From JOPF133 sp035505095 (GTDB lineage: Bacteria; Acidobacteriota; Terriglobia; Bryobacterales; Bryobacteraceae), in contig DATJRE010000453.1 in the NCBI GenBank assembly GCA_035505095.1, positions 1 to 33,334 of the forward strand: a stretch of 33,334 nucleotides of DNA. Reading direction: 5' to 3'. The notes beneath the pieces were generated by a model. The model was not told the origin of the DNA. It worked only from the letters and a program-made list of their open reading frames with translations, and ran no database searches. Position 1 is the first letter of the stretch. Each line of letters opens with the position of its first letter. The position numbers and the translations under genes are program-made. Shown here piece by piece: positions 16,605 to 25,059 of the stretch.

Positions 16605-17495
16605 ATGACCTTCAGACTGTGTGCCATTTACGCTGCGGCGGTGGCTTGCGCGGCCCCTGCCATCGCCCAGGAGCGCTTCGATACTCCGGAGGCTGCCGCG
16701 CAGGCCATCATCGCTGCGGCTGACAGCCACGACTCGGCGCGTCTGACGGCCATTATTGGGCCTCAGGCGCACGGAATTCTGAGTTCCGGCAATCCCGAGA
16801 AGGATCGCGCCGAACAATCCGAATTCGCGCGCCTGGCGCGGGCCAAACACCAGATCGAAATCTCGACCATCAGCCCCAATCGCGCGATCCTGGCGGTGGG
16901 CGACGAGGACTGGCCGTTTCCCGTTCCCATCTGCCGCACCCACGGCAAATGGAGCTTTGACGCCTCCGATGCGGCGATGGAGATGCACGCGCGGCACATC
17001 GGGGCCGACGAACTGGACGCTATCGAGATCTGTCACGGGTACGTAGAAGCGCAAAAGAAGTACGCTTCGGAGGATCGCGACCAGGATGGCTTACTGGAGT
17101 ACGCGCCCCACCTGATGAGCAAGCCCGGCCAGCATGACGGGCTGTATTGGGAAGGCTCCGGCGAAGCGCTGATTCCGGCGGGCCTGGCCCACGCCGAATG
17201 GAACGGCATGCGCAAGGGCGAAGCCAAACCGTACCACGGGTATTATTTCCGGGTTCTCGACGGGCAGGGATCCAATGCGCCCGGGGGAGCCCACAATTAC
17301 ATGGCTGCGGACAATATGATCGGCGGTTTCGGCCTGGTAGCGTGGCCGGCGGAATACGGCGTAACCGGCATTCACACGTTCGTCGTGAATCAGGATGGCG
17401 TGGTCTATCAGAAGGATATTGCGCCCGCTCCGGGCAAGCCGTCCTTGCCGATTACACGGTTCGACCCCGATCCTTCCTGGGAACCGGTGCAATAG
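16605..17495 (+). CDS. DUF2950 exported protein
   Basis: 296 aa. Signal peptide MTFRLCAIYAAAVACAAPAIAQ (residues 1-22) followed by the full DUF2950 domain: FDTPEAAAQAIIAAADSHD, a middle part ending GKWSFDASDAAMEMHARHIG, YVEAQKKYASEDRDQDGLLEYA with LMSKPGQHDGLYW, and the C-terminal GYYFRVLDGQG, FGLVAWPAEYGVTGIHTFVVN, GVVYQKDI. No enzyme activity is known. The ATG follows the DUF3300 stop by 3 nt, so the two are one transcription unit and probably translationally coupled. The gene converges on the amidohydrolase gene with only 30 bp between the two stop codons. Confidence 0.93.
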   Translation: MTFRLCAIYAAAVACAAPAIAQERFDTPEAAAQAIIAAADSHDSARLTAIIGPQAHGILSSGNPEKDRAEQSEFARLARAKHQIEISTISPNRAILAVGDEDWPFPVPICRTHGKWSFDASDAAMEMHARHIGADELDAIEICHGYVEAQKKYASEDRDQDGLLEYAPHLMSKPGQHDGLYWEGSGEALIPAGLAHAEWNGMRKGEAKPYHGYYFRVLDGQGSNAPGGAHNYMAADNMIGGFGLVAWPAEYGVTGIHTFVVNQDGVVYQKDIAPAPGKPSLPITRFDPDPSWEPVQ

Positions 17496-17525
17496 CCCAC
17501 CAGGCGAGCGTGGTTACGGGCTTGC

Positions 17526-18848
17526 TCATTGTTTGGCCCCGGACCTTCTGACGGGCGCGGGAGTGATGGCGTCCCAGCGCGCATTGCCGGTTTGCCGGTA
17601 GTCCTTCGGCAGCGTGGTCCAATCGGGGCGCGAGATGCCGTTCAGGTCCCAGACCACCTTGCCATTGCGCAGGGTCAGCTCGCAGGTGAGTTTGCGGTCG
17701 CTCTTGAGCCGCGCGCCGTACATATCGGTGAAGCCGAAATCGCCGTGTTCCAGGCGCAGGACGGCGACATCGGCGCCGGCGCCGGGCGAGAGGTTGCCAA
17801 GGTCTTCGCGCTGAATCTCGCGGGCGGGATTCCAGGTGGACTCGGCGATCACCGCCTGGATGCTCTGGCCCATGGCCAGAAATTTGCTCATCAGGTTGTC
17901 CATGTCCTTCATGCCGCTGTTCATGCTGCCGATGTGCAGATCGGTGGAGATGGAATCGGGCGGGAAACCCTGCTGCATGGCGGGCACGGCGATGCGCCAG
18001 GCGAAGCTCCCCCCGCCGTGGCCGACATCAAAGATGACCCCGCGCTTGCGCGCCTCGAACATTGCCGGATTCACGTGGCCGGTCGCGTCCTGCTCATCCC
18101 GCAGGCCCGAGTAGCAGTGCGTGTAGATATCGCCGGGGCGGAGCTTTTTGGTGACCAGCTCGCTCATGGGCCGCTCTTTGCGGTTGGCGCCGAAATCCAC
18201 CATCACGGGAATATGGGCAATCGTACCGGCTTCCACGGCCTGCTCGACGGGCGTCCACTCGGGGCCGGCATAGTGCGCGGTTTTCACGCCGATGATCAGG
18301 CCTTTGTGCTGGAGGGCCATTTCGGCGGTGGGCTGGGCCTGCATATCGCTGAGGTCGTTCTCAAACCTCGGCCCCCGCATGCCGTGGCCCACGATATTGA
18401 TGAAGGCGAGGACCCGCGTCTTGGCGCGGTCGATAATACGCTGCTTGAAATCGTAGAAGTTCCGCCAGCCGGCGCAACCGGCGTCGGCCACAGTGGTCAC
18501 CCCCACGCGGAAGGTGAATCCATCGGGATACACGCTGTTGTCTCCGGCGTAGGATCCCGCTTCGCCGGTGCCGGCGTAGACATGCACATGAATGTCGACG
18601 AGGCCCGGAGTAACATAGAGTCCGGCGACGTTGACGACTTTGAAAGCCTGTGCCGGATCGATGTGCGCGGCCACCAGGGCGATTTTGCCGTCACGAATAG
18701 CGACATCGCTCACGGCATCGATCCGGTTTTTGGCATCGATCACGTGACCGCCCTGAAGCAGCAGATCGAACTGCTGCGTTTGGGCGAATGCCAGGCTGGC
18801 GCCGGCAAGGATGAGCGTGGGCCACATGGGCAGATTTAGTGTTTCCAT
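17526..18848 (-). CDS. Exported amidohydrolase/deacetylase, copy 1 (EF_0837-like)
   Basis: 440 aa metal-dependent hydrolase of the amidohydrolase superfamily, in the deacetylase group that includes EF_0837 and Atu3266. A Sec-type signal (about residues 8-22, ending FAQ) precedes a domain beginning FDLLLQGGHVIDAKNRID. Metal ligands are in place: HVH at 87-89 in PGLVDIHVHVY, a Lys in GVKTAHYAGP (likely the carboxylated lysine), a His in IYTHCYSG, a His in FDVGHGGGSF, and the Asp in STDLH. Such enzymes remove acyl groups from small N- or O-acylated acids. The ATG at 18848 overlaps the end of the upstream paralogue by 13 bp (18836-18848), so translation is probably coupled; the open frame upstream of this is not coding. 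Confidence 0.88.
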   Translation of the reverse strand: METLNLPMWPTLILAGASLAFAQTQQFDLLLQGGHVIDAKNRIDAVSDVAIRDGKIALVAAHIDPAQAFKVVNVAGLYVTPGLVDIHVHVYAGTGEAGSYAGDNSVYPDGFTFRVGVTTVADAGCAGWRNFYDFKQRIIDRAKTRVLAFINIVGHGMRGPRFENDLSDMQAQPTAEMALQHKGLIIGVKTAHYAGPEWTPVEQAVEAGTIAHIPVMVDFGANRKERPMSELVTKKLRPGDIYTHCYSGLRDEQDATGHVNPAMFEARKRGVIFDVGHGGGSFAWRIAVPAMQQGFPPDSISTDLHIGSMNSGMKDMDNLMSKFLAMGQSIQAVIAESTWNPAREIQREDLGNLSPGAGADVAVLRLEHGDFGFTDMYGARLKSDRKLTCELTLRNGKVVWDLNGISRPDWTTLPKDYRQTGNARWDAITPAPVRRSGAKQ

Positions 18849-20095
18849 GATTGTTTCTCGTAAGGAAAGGTTTTCCAGTCCGGGCTGGCGCGGCCGTTCA
18901 AATCCCACATGACTTTTCCGGCGCGGAGGGTCATTTCGCAGACCATCCACTGGCTGCCGGATCTGCGCGCGCCTGCCGAATCCACGAAGCCGAAGTTTCC
19001 ACGGTCCAGGCGCAGCACGGCGACATCGGCTTCCGCGCCGGGCGAGAGATTGCCCAAAAGAGGGCGGCGGATCTCCTGGGCCGGCGCCCAGGTGGACATA
19101 CGGACCACGTCCTGGAGCGATGATCCGAGGCTCATAAGCTTCGCCATGATGTTGGTCATGTCCTTCATGCCGGCGTTCATGCTGTTGATGTGCAGATCGG
19201 TGGAAATCGAGTCTGGGTAGAAATGTTCGGCATAAGCCGGAACGGCCACGTACCAATAAAAGCTGCCGCCGCCGTGGCCGATATCGAAGACGATACCACG
19301 CTTGCGGCCGGCCTCCATGGCGGGATTGAGCTGGCCGCTTTCGAGCAACTCCTCCCGGTGGCCGGAAAAGCAATGGGTGTAGATATCGCCGGGCCGCAGC
19401 TTATCGAGGAACAAGGCGTTGATGTTACGGACGGCATTGATGAGGCCGAAGTCCACCATGACCGGCAGTCCGGCCAGTTCGCCGGCTTTCACGGCTCCAT
19501 CCACGGATTCCCAACCCGGCCCGGCGTAGTGCGCGGTCTTGAACCCCACGATGATGTCGGAATTGGCCTTGGCCGTGCGGGCCGCGGCCTCGGCATCCAT
19601 TTCGGCGGGGTCGTCTTCCTTGCCGGTGCCCATGCCCGCGCCGACGATGTTCAGAAACGCCAGAATGCGGGTCTTGGAATGTTCGATAATACGGCTGCGG
19701 AAATCCGGGAAGGTGCGCCAGCCGGAGGAGCCGGCATCCACCATGGTCGTCACGCCGCTGCGGAAGGAATGCGCGTCGGCCTGCACGCCCTCGCCGCCCG
19801 CCTCCTTCCACTGATACACATGCACGTGAATATCGACCAGGCCTGGCGTTACATATAAGCCCCTGACGGCCACCGTCTGCCGGGCCTGGCTGGAATCGAT
19901 GGCGGCGGAGACGGCGGCGATCTTACCGGCGGAGATGGCGACATCCATCACGCGGTCGATGCCGTTTTTAGGATCGATCACGTGGCCGCCCTTGAGCAGT
20001 AAGTCATAGCGCGGCTGCCCACCCAACCCGCCGGCCAGCGCCAGCAAGACCGCGACCGCGGAAGGAATCCGGCGATACGGCATATGTTTGGTCAT
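18836..20095 (-). CDS. Exported amidohydrolase/deacetylase, copy 2 (EF_0837-like)
   Basis: 419 aa paralogue of the next gene downstream, with the same layout: a short signal (residues 8-27), YDLLLKGGHVIDPKNGID, HVH at 90-92, GFKTAHYAGPGW, IYTHCFSG, FDIGHGGGSF and STDLH, so all expected metal and catalytic residues are present. Both copies keep DLNG and an Asp-Trp-rich end. Tandem retention of two copies suggests different substrates. ATG at 20095 (or 20083) has no Shine-Dalgarno; a TATGCT lies 6 nt upstream. Only 36 bp separate this start from that of the divergent SelA-like gene, so the two are likely co-regulated. Confidence 0.88.
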   Translation of the reverse strand: MTKHMPYRRIPSAVAVLLALAGGLGGQPRYDLLLKGGHVIDPKNGIDRVMDVAISAGKIAAVSAAIDSSQARQTVAVRGLYVTPGLVDIHVHVYQWKEAGGEGVQADAHSFRSGVTTMVDAGSSGWRTFPDFRSRIIEHSKTRILAFLNIVGAGMGTGKEDDPAEMDAEAAARTAKANSDIIVGFKTAHYAGPGWESVDGAVKAGELAGLPVMVDFGLINAVRNINALFLDKLRPGDIYTHCFSGHREELLESGQLNPAMEAGRKRGIVFDIGHGGGSFYWYVAVPAYAEHFYPDSISTDLHINSMNAGMKDMTNIMAKLMSLGSSLQDVVRMSTWAPAQEIRRPLLGNLSPGAEADVAVLRLDRGNFGFVDSAGARRSGSQWMVCEMTLRAGKVMWDLNGRASPDWKTFPYEKQSWKH

Positions 20096-20101
20096 TGTAT
20101 T

Positions 20102-20107
20102 AGCATA
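20102..20107 (-). promoter_or_regulatory. -10-like element before the amidohydrolase pair (possible leaderless start)
   Basis: TATGCT on the minus strand ends 6 nt before the ATG at 20095. It sits in the 36 bp gap to the divergent SelA-like gene, which also has to hold that gene's AAGGAGG (20121-20127). The match to TATAAT is only 4 of 6. Confidence 0.3.
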
Positions 20108-20131
20108 GGGTGATCGAGGCAAGGAGGCGTT

Positions 20132-21391
20132 ATGAACGCGGATCGTACGCGGCGGGGTTTCCTGGGGTGGGTGAACTCGGCGGTTGCCGGTCTGGGGCTG
20201 GCGGCAGGGAGTGCCGAAGCCAAGGATACACGCCATGAGGCCGAGGGTGAAGATTACTACGAGAAGCTGGGCGTCACCAGGATTATCAACGCGGCAGGGA
20301 CTTACACGGCGCTGACGGCGTCGATCATGCCGCCTTCGGTGCAGGCGGCGGTGGCGCGGGCGGCCAAGCATCCGGTGCGGCTGCACGATTTACAGCAGGC
20401 TGCCGGCGAGTATCTGGCGCGGCAGCTCAAATGCGAAGCGGCCATGGTGACGGCGGGGGCGGCTTCGGCGCTGACGCTGGGCACGGCGGCGGCCATGAGC
20501 CTGGGCAACCGGACGGCGGTGCACAATCTGCCAACGGATGTTTCCGCCATGAAGAACGAAGTGATTGTGCAGAAGGGGCACCGCTACGAATACGATCACG
20601 CCATCCGGAATTGCGGGGCGCGGTTCGTGGAAGTGGTTACTCCGGCGGAGTACGAAGCGGCGTTTACCGAGCGGACGGTGATGACCAATTTCTTCAACGC
20701 CGCCGAGCAGGGTGAAATCGGCCGCGCGGAGTGGGTGCGGATTGCGCACAGCCACGGCGTGCCCTGCTTTAATGATGCGGCTGCGGATGTGCCGCCCATA
20801 TCCAACCTGTGGAACTACACGCAGATGGGCTTCGACATGGTGGGTTTTTCCGGCGGCAAGGGCATGCGGGGGCCGCAAAATGCCGGATTGCTGCTGGGCA
20901 GAAAGGACCTGATCGCGGCGGCGGCGCTGAATAACAATCCCAATTCGGATTCCGTCGGCCGGGGGATGAAGGTCTCGAAGGAGCAGATTGTGGGGATGGT
21001 GGCCGCGGTGGATTGGTTTCTGAGCCAGACCGACGCCGGCATGGAAGCCGAATTTCGCCGCCGCGCCGACCGGATTGCCGCGCAGCTTAAGGGCATCCCG
21101 ACACTGGAGCCGCGGGTAGCCATCCCTAATGTGGCCGCCAACGCGGTGCCGCACCTGCTGCTGCGGTACGACCCGCAACGGGTCAAGATCCGGCCCCTCG
21201 AAGTAGCGGCGGAACTGCGCCGGGGAACTCCCAGCATCGAGTTAAATCCGATGACCGGCCGGAAGAGCGGAGCCGGGCTGCCGAACGATGAAAACACCAT
21301 CGTGGTGGGGGTATGGATGCTGGAACCCGGCGAGGACCTGATCGTCGCACGGCGGCTCAAAGAGGTGCTGGGGAAGGCCGCCAGCGCCTGA
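20132..21391 (+). CDS. Tat-exported SelA-like PLP enzyme, copy 2
   Basis: 419 aa. Tat motif TRRGFLG (Arg7-Arg8) with a Gly/Ala-rich core to about residue 30. The rest is a SelA-like fold-type I PLP domain: GVTRIINAAGTYTALTASI, CEAAMVTAGAASALTLGTAA, KNEVIVQKGHRYEYDHAIRNCGARFVEV, Asp215 in CFNDAAADVPP and Lys243 in SGGKGMRGPQ as the PLP Schiff-base lysine. It lacks the beta-rich tail of the copy at 13385-15031. Best match in role is the DgaE/EF_0838 group, which eliminates ammonia from amino-sugar acids; the substrate here is unknown. Start supported by AAGGAGG 4 nt upstream. Divergent from two exported deacetylase-like genes, the same partner family found beside EF_0838. Confidence 0.88.
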   Translation: MNADRTRRGFLGWVNSAVAGLGLAAGSAEAKDTRHEAEGEDYYEKLGVTRIINAAGTYTALTASIMPPSVQAAVARAAKHPVRLHDLQQAAGEYLARQLKCEAAMVTAGAASALTLGTAAAMSLGNRTAVHNLPTDVSAMKNEVIVQKGHRYEYDHAIRNCGARFVEVVTPAEYEAAFTERTVMTNFFNAAEQGEIGRAEWVRIAHSHGVPCFNDAAADVPPISNLWNYTQMGFDMVGFSGGKGMRGPQNAGLLLGRKDLIAAAALNNNPNSDSVGRGMKVSKEQIVGMVAAVDWFLSQTDAGMEAEFRRRADRIAAQLKGIPTLEPRVAIPNVAANAVPHLLLRYDPQRVKIRPLEVAAELRRGTPSIELNPMTGRKSGAGLPNDENTIVVGVWMLEPGEDLIVARRLKEVLGKAASA

Positions 21392-21718
21392 GGGGCTGGG
21401 TGTTCACCGCGGAGGGCACGACCGTAGAGGGGCCGGAGTTTCCGGAGGGTTGTGGCTGCCCACGCCGAGGAACGCCCGGAATCTCTTCGACCAGGACCGC
21501 TTCCTCCGTGTCTCCGCGTCAGGGTTTCGGGCTGCCCGGGCGCGATAAGTGGGGGATCAGCACGCCGCGGGCCCCGCACTGCCGAGGTACTAAAATGCCA
21601 CCCCGGCCGATCCCAAATTATTAACTTCCTTCGGCCGGGGTTTTCCGTTATCATGTATCCCATCTTCTTTGAGTGATGCTCTCTGAGGCCATGCCCGCCT
21701 TGGGAGCGAGGGGTACCT
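21392..21718. other. Intergenic region: degenerate repeat, terminator, receptor leader
   Basis: 327 bp. From about 21410 to 21530 the sequence runs from TTCACCGCGGAGG to CCTCCGTGTCTCCGCGTCAGG, a degenerate inverted-repeat-like element akin to that at 12555-12785. A strong hairpin at 21601-21640 follows. The receptor leader (21645-21718) has GAGGGG ahead of its ATG. No gene is evident. Confidence 0.5.
21601..21644 (+). terminator. Strong hairpin with T-tract between the SelA-like gene and the TonB receptor
   Basis: A perfect 10 bp stem, CCCCGGCCGA (21601-21610) and TCGGCCGGGG (21631-21640), encloses a 20 nt A/T-rich loop and is followed by TTTT. It would stop transcripts from the SelA-like gene 210 nt upstream and insulate the receptor gene 75 nt downstream. 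The long loop leaves room for a regulatory role. Confidence 0.6.
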
Positions 21719-24700
21719 ATGAAAACCTTTGCCTCGGTTGTTTGTTTATTCGCGGCGCTGGCTACTTACAGCGCTGCCCAGATCGCAACCACAACATCGC
21801 TGGTAGGAACGGTGACGGACGCCAGCGGGAAGACGGTGCCGAACGCCAAAGTCACCGCCACCAACCTCGGCACGCACGATATCTACACCGCAACTACTAC
21901 CGAATCGGGGTATTACAACATTCAGTTCGTGGCGGTGGGGGACTACGAAATCAAAGCCGAGCAATCGGGATTTCAGATTTCCCGAGTCACGCCGGTTCAC
22001 GTGGATATCAACCAGGTGGTGCGCACGGACATCCGCCTGCAGATCGGCAACGTGGTGGAATCGGTGACCGTACAGGCTACCGCCGGCGCAATCAAAACGG
22101 ACGACGCCACGGTTTCGGAGATCATCGGAACGCGCAGCGTGTCGGAGCTGCCGTTGAACCTTCGCGACCCGATGTCGCTGGCCACCACCATACCGACGGT
22201 GCTGCCCGGGCCGAAGGATTCCCTGACGGGCGTGCCGCCGGGCAACGACTACATCGCCGCCGGGACCCGCGAGATCGAGAACAGCATGTCGCTCGACGGC
22301 ATCAGCATCATGAACAACCTGATTACCACTACGCCGACACGGCCGATGGTGGAATCGATCCAGGAGGTGGAGGTTCAGACCGGAACGTATAACGCGCAGT
22401 ACGGGGCTTACATGGGGGCGCACATCAACATGATCACCAAGAGCGGGACCAACCAGATTCACGGCAACCTGGTGGAATACCTGCGCAACCAGGTGCTCGA
22501 CGCGCGATCGTTCTTCACCCTGCCGACCCCGGCGAATCCGACCGCCGCCAAACCGCCGCTGCACCAGAACCAGTTCGGATTTGAGCTGGACGGGCCGGTT
22601 TACGTTCCAAAAATCTACAACGGCAAGGACAAGACGTTCTTCATGGCATCGTACGAAGGGTACCGGCTGGTGCAATCGACGACCTCGCTTTCCACGTCCA
22701 TGCCGGCGGCATTTTTCACGGGCAACTTCTCCGGGGTGCCCACCGCTTCGATCCAGGGCGGCGCGATTAAAGATCCTTTGAACGGCAACACTCCGTTTCC
22801 GGGCAACATCATTCCCACCTCGCGCATCTCGCCTGTGGTGCTGAAGCTGCAGCAGTATTACCCGGCGACCAACCTGCCGGGCCTGGCCAGCAACTACTCG
22901 GTTCCGGTGCCGACGACGATCTCCACCGACCAGACGGTGGACCGGATCGACCAGAATATCGGCGACAAAATCCGTATTTATGCGCGCGCGGATTACCAGA
23001 ACCAGCCGGTATTCGGCGGGTCGGCGATTCCCATCAACGCCAGCACGATTCCGGTGACCACCACGAATTACACGGTGGGTTATACCCAAACGATTACGCC
23101 CACCCTGGTGAACGATGTGCGGGTGGGGCGGTATTACTACAACTCGGCAGCCGTTAACCCGTTCTCCACCAGCAAACAGGCCAGCGCCGGCACGAACCTG
23201 GGGATTCCGGGCTTCAACGGCGACTCGGTATATAACAACCCGGGCATTCCGGACTTTACGATTACCGGCTTCAACGGCTTCAGCAACGGCAGCACTAACT
23301 GGTATCAGAATGACAGCACCAATCAGCTTTCGGAGCAGATCAGTTGGAATCACGGCTCGCATAACGTCATGGCCGGCTTCGAGTTCAGCCGGCTGGCTAC
23401 GGGCCGGGCGGCAGTGAACAGCGCGCGCGGCGCCTTCACCTTCAATGGCACGCTCACGGGCTACGCGCCGGCGGATTTTGTTTTGGGGGTACCGCAGTCG
23501 TTCACCACGCCGGGGCCGGAAGTCCGCGGGCGAGTAGCGGAGTGGCGCGATGGCTTCTTTGTGCAGGATAAGTGGCAGTTATCCCGCAAACTGACCCTCA
23601 ACTACGGCCTCCGCTACGAGCTGCCGACGGTGCCGTATACCATCAACGGCGTGGCCACGGAGCTGAATCCCAACCAGACCGCGCTGGTGGGGGGTACGCC
23701 GGGATTCCGCTTTATCTCTCCCAATCACAACGACTGGGCGCCGCGGGCGGGATTCGCCTACCGCATCACCGAGAAGACAGTGTTTCGCGGCGGTGGCGGG
23801 ATCTATTACAACCCGAACCAGACCAACAGCTACACGTTTTTGAACACCAACCCGCCGTACACCACGATTCTGACCTGCTCGTATACCGTCGGATCGACAA
23901 CCGAGGCGGTGCCCACGCTGTCGAATCCGATTGTGCCGGGGGTTTGCCCGACCGCGGCCACGGCGGGGACCATCGTCACCGACCCGTGGCATCAGCCCAC
24001 ACCGCGCATGAACCAGTGGAGCGCGGGCCTGGAGCGGCAGCTGTGGAACGGCGGCGGCGTGGAGGTGCAGTACCTCGGTTCGCACGCCTATCACCTGGAC
24101 CGGAGCTTCTACAACAATACGCCGCTCCTGCCGGGGCCGGGCAGCGTCAACACGCGGCGGCCGAATCCGCTTTTCGGGGTGATTCGCACCATCAACATGG
24201 ACGAGATCGCCAATTTCGAAAGCATGAGCCTGGTCTTCAATCAGCGCCTCGCGCACGGCTTGACCATGATGGCTAACTACACCTGGTCGCACACGCTGGA
24301 TGTGAGCACCGATTCCAATGGCGGGGGCACGCCGCTGGAGCCTTATAACTGGAAGGCGGACTACGGCAACTCCAACTGGGACATCCGGCACCGCGCGGTG
24401 GTTACGTTCGTCTACAACATTCCGTTCTTCCCGGTGTCCAACCCGCTGCTGAAGGGAGCGTTCACGGGCTGGCAGAGCAACGGCATCGTCACCCTGCAAA
24501 CGGGCATACCGTTCAACGTATCGACCGGAACGGACACGGCCAATACGGCCTCCAGCGGAACCTACCGGCCGGACCTGATCGCGACGCCGAGCGACGATTG
24601 CGGGCGGGGACACCTGGTGGGGTGCATCAACGCCAGCGCTTACACCGTGCAGGATTTGTATCCGGTGACCCAGAATTACGCGTATGGGGACGAAGGGCGC

Positions 24701-24925
24701 AACATTCTGCATGGGCCGGGAGCGGAGACGGTGAATTTCTCGATGTTCAAGAACTTCCCCATTAAGGAACGGCTGCGATTCCAGTTCCGCTTTGAATCGT
24801 TCGCGCTGTTCAACCACACCAATTTCAGCAACCCGTCGGCGACGTTCGGAACCTCGTCGTTCGGCAACATCACCAGCGCGACGGGGAACCGCAATATCCA
24901 GTTCGGGGCGAAGCTGGTGTTCTGA
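21719..24925 (+). CDS. Oar-like TonB-dependent outer-membrane receptor with carboxypeptidase-regulatory-like domain
   Basis: 1068 aa outer-membrane protein. Signal peptide (residues 1-20, ending SAAQ), then an Ig-like carboxypeptidase-regulatory-like domain (about 25-110; GTVTDASGKTVPNAKVTATN, GYYNIQFVAVGDYEIKAEQSGF), then a plug domain (about 115-240; VQTGTYNAQYGAYMGAHINM) and a large beta-barrel ending in GAKLVF with the terminal aromatic needed for outer-membrane insertion. This type is highly multiplied in Acidobacteria, where members are thought to take up oligosaccharides or other large substrates. Its position next to the exported deacylase/PLP cluster makes uptake of that pathway's substrate or product possible, but this is only inference. 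Start supported by GAGGGG upstream. Confidence 0.93.
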   Translation: MKTFASVVCLFAALATYSAAQIATTTSLVGTVTDASGKTVPNAKVTATNLGTHDIYTATTTESGYYNIQFVAVGDYEIKAEQSGFQISRVTPVHVDINQVVRTDIRLQIGNVVESVTVQATAGAIKTDDATVSEIIGTRSVSELPLNLRDPMSLATTIPTVLPGPKDSLTGVPPGNDYIAAGTREIENSMSLDGISIMNNLITTTPTRPMVESIQEVEVQTGTYNAQYGAYMGAHINMITKSGTNQIHGNLVEYLRNQVLDARSFFTLPTPANPTAAKPPLHQNQFGFELDGPVYVPKIYNGKDKTFFMASYEGYRLVQSTTSLSTSMPAAFFTGNFSGVPTASIQGGAIKDPLNGNTPFPGNIIPTSRISPVVLKLQQYYPATNLPGLASNYSVPVPTTISTDQTVDRIDQNIGDKIRIYARADYQNQPVFGGSAIPINASTIPVTTTNYTVGYTQTITPTLVNDVRVGRYYYNSAAVNPFSTSKQASAGTNLGIPGFNGDSVYNNPGIPDFTITGFNGFSNGSTNWYQNDSTNQLSEQISWNHGSHNVMAGFEFSRLATGRAAVNSARGAFTFNGTLTGYAPADFVLGVPQSFTTPGPEVRGRVAEWRDGFFVQDKWQLSRKLTLNYGLRYELPTVPYTINGVATELNPNQTALVGGTPGFRFISPNHNDWAPRAGFAYRITEKTVFRGGGGIYYNPNQTNSYTFLNTNPPYTTILTCSYTVGSTTEAVPTLSNPIVPGVCPTAATAGTIVTDPWHQPTPRMNQWSAGLERQLWNGGGVEVQYLGSHAYHLDRSFYNNTPLLPGPGSVNTRRPNPLFGVIRTINMDEIANFESMSLVFNQRLAHGLTMMANYTWSHTLDVSTDSNGGGTPLEPYNWKADYGNSNWDIRHRAVVTFVYNIPFFPVSNPLLKGAFTGWQSNGIVTLQTGIPFNVSTGTDTANTASSGTYRPDLIATPSDDCGRGHLVGCINASAYTVQDLYPVTQNYAYGDEGRNILHGPGAETVNFSMFKNFPIKERLRFQFRFESFALFNHTNFSNPSATFGTSSFGNITSATGNRNIQFGAKLVF

Positions 24926-25059
24926 GCGCAGGCGGCAACGCCACATCGGCGCCATTAGCCCCGTCCCTGTGTCTATCGGCACGCGGGACGGGCGGGCCGC
25001 TTCACCCGCGCGATTCGGCGCGGGCGCCTGTGATAAGGTGATTACAGTCGGGAGCCGCC
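24926..25059. other. Intergenic region with two GC-rich hairpins
   Basis: Between the receptor and the DUF4159 gene, two stem-loops occur: CCCGTCCC / GGGACGGG (24960-24992, 17 nt loop) and CCCGCGC / GCGCGGG (25005-25024, 6 nt loop). Neither is followed by a T-tract, so termination by them is possible but unproven. Confidence 0.4.

Noticed and set aside
13385..21391. SelA-like genes as real selenocysteine synthases
   Set aside because: Both proteins have Tat signals, and no SelB, SelD or tRNA-Sec gene is in the window. The EF_0838/DgaE group is the better fit.
21746..23362. A 538-codon minus-strand open frame inside the TonB receptor gene
   Set aside because: Arg/His/Val-rich shadow frame with no domain; the receptor frame is certain.
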